From an uncultured Acidaminococcus sp. (lineage in GTDB: Bacteria; Bacillota; Negativicutes; Acidaminococcales; Acidaminococcaceae): DNA of 12,959 bases. The stretch lies in the NCBI GenBank assembly GCA_900770265.1, contig CAAGJR010000084.1, positions 1-12,959 on the forward strand. The letters run 5' to 3'. Made by a program: the position numbers and the translations under genes. Below, piece by piece: positions 12,941 to 12,959 of the stretch. The first letter of the stretch is position 1. Each line of letters starts with the position of its first letter. The notes beneath the pieces were generated by a model, which was given only the letters and a program-made list of their open reading frames with translations, was not told the origin of the DNA and did no database searches.

Positions 12941-12959
12941 TGCTTTTGCCAGCGTAAGC

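Noticed and set aside
1..12959. CRISPR array
   Set aside because: No regularly spaced identical short repeats were found; the repeats present are hairpin units with variable stems and irregular spacing.

Overview
The window looks like a chromosomal segment of a moderately GC-rich (about 55% by eye) diderm Firmicute, most likely a Negativicute such as the Acidaminococcus/Phascolarctobacterium/Megasphaera group. The evidence is Firmicutes-style signals (strong AGGAGG sites, several TTG/GTG starts, consensus sigma-A promoters, U-tract terminators) combined with a full lipopolysaccharide (LPS) outer-core operon, which needs an outer membrane. The genus is inference only.

Left part (1-6120). A partial LtaS-like sulfatase-fold membrane transferase runs off the left edge. 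Its promoter is overlapped by a 42-bp near-perfect palindrome. Next comes a complete two-gene HEPN/MNT (nucleotidyltransferase) module of the HI0074/HI0073 type. A plus-strand phosphoethanolamine-transferase-like gene follows, bracketed by two roughly 190-bp direct repeats (about 10 differences by eye). It converges on a PD-(D/E)XK Rpn-family gene across a shared intergenic terminator. The 615 bp between the Rpn gene and the LPS operon hold no convincing gene. They carry hairpin repeats, an isolated extended -10 promoter with a downstream bidirectional terminator, and a symmetric inverted-repeat element.

Centre (6121-11970). Six minus-strand genes form one LPS operon, in transcription order: WaaE-like GT2, GT8, WaaL-type O-antigen ligase, GT25, GT9 heptosyltransferase-like, GT8. 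Gaps are short or overlapping (ATGA, 17-nt overlap), and there is a clear promoter in front. Together they would extend the core oligosaccharide and ligate surface glycan to it. The phosphoethanolamine transferase to the left could decorate the same molecule.

Right part (11985-12959). A tRNA-Gly(GCC) has its own consensus promoter and terminator. It is followed by a LOG-family phosphoribohydrolase whose upstream region is filled by a composite palindromic repeat, and then by the terminator of a gene off the right edge.

The main unexplained signal is a family of short hairpin repeats with conserved ends, GTAGGGG...CCCGCC, and variable stems. At least five intact or nearly intact units sit in intergenic gaps, three of them clustered in the repeat on one side of the phosphoethanolamine-transferase gene. 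I found no CRISPR array, no insertion sequence with a transposase, and no phage genes.
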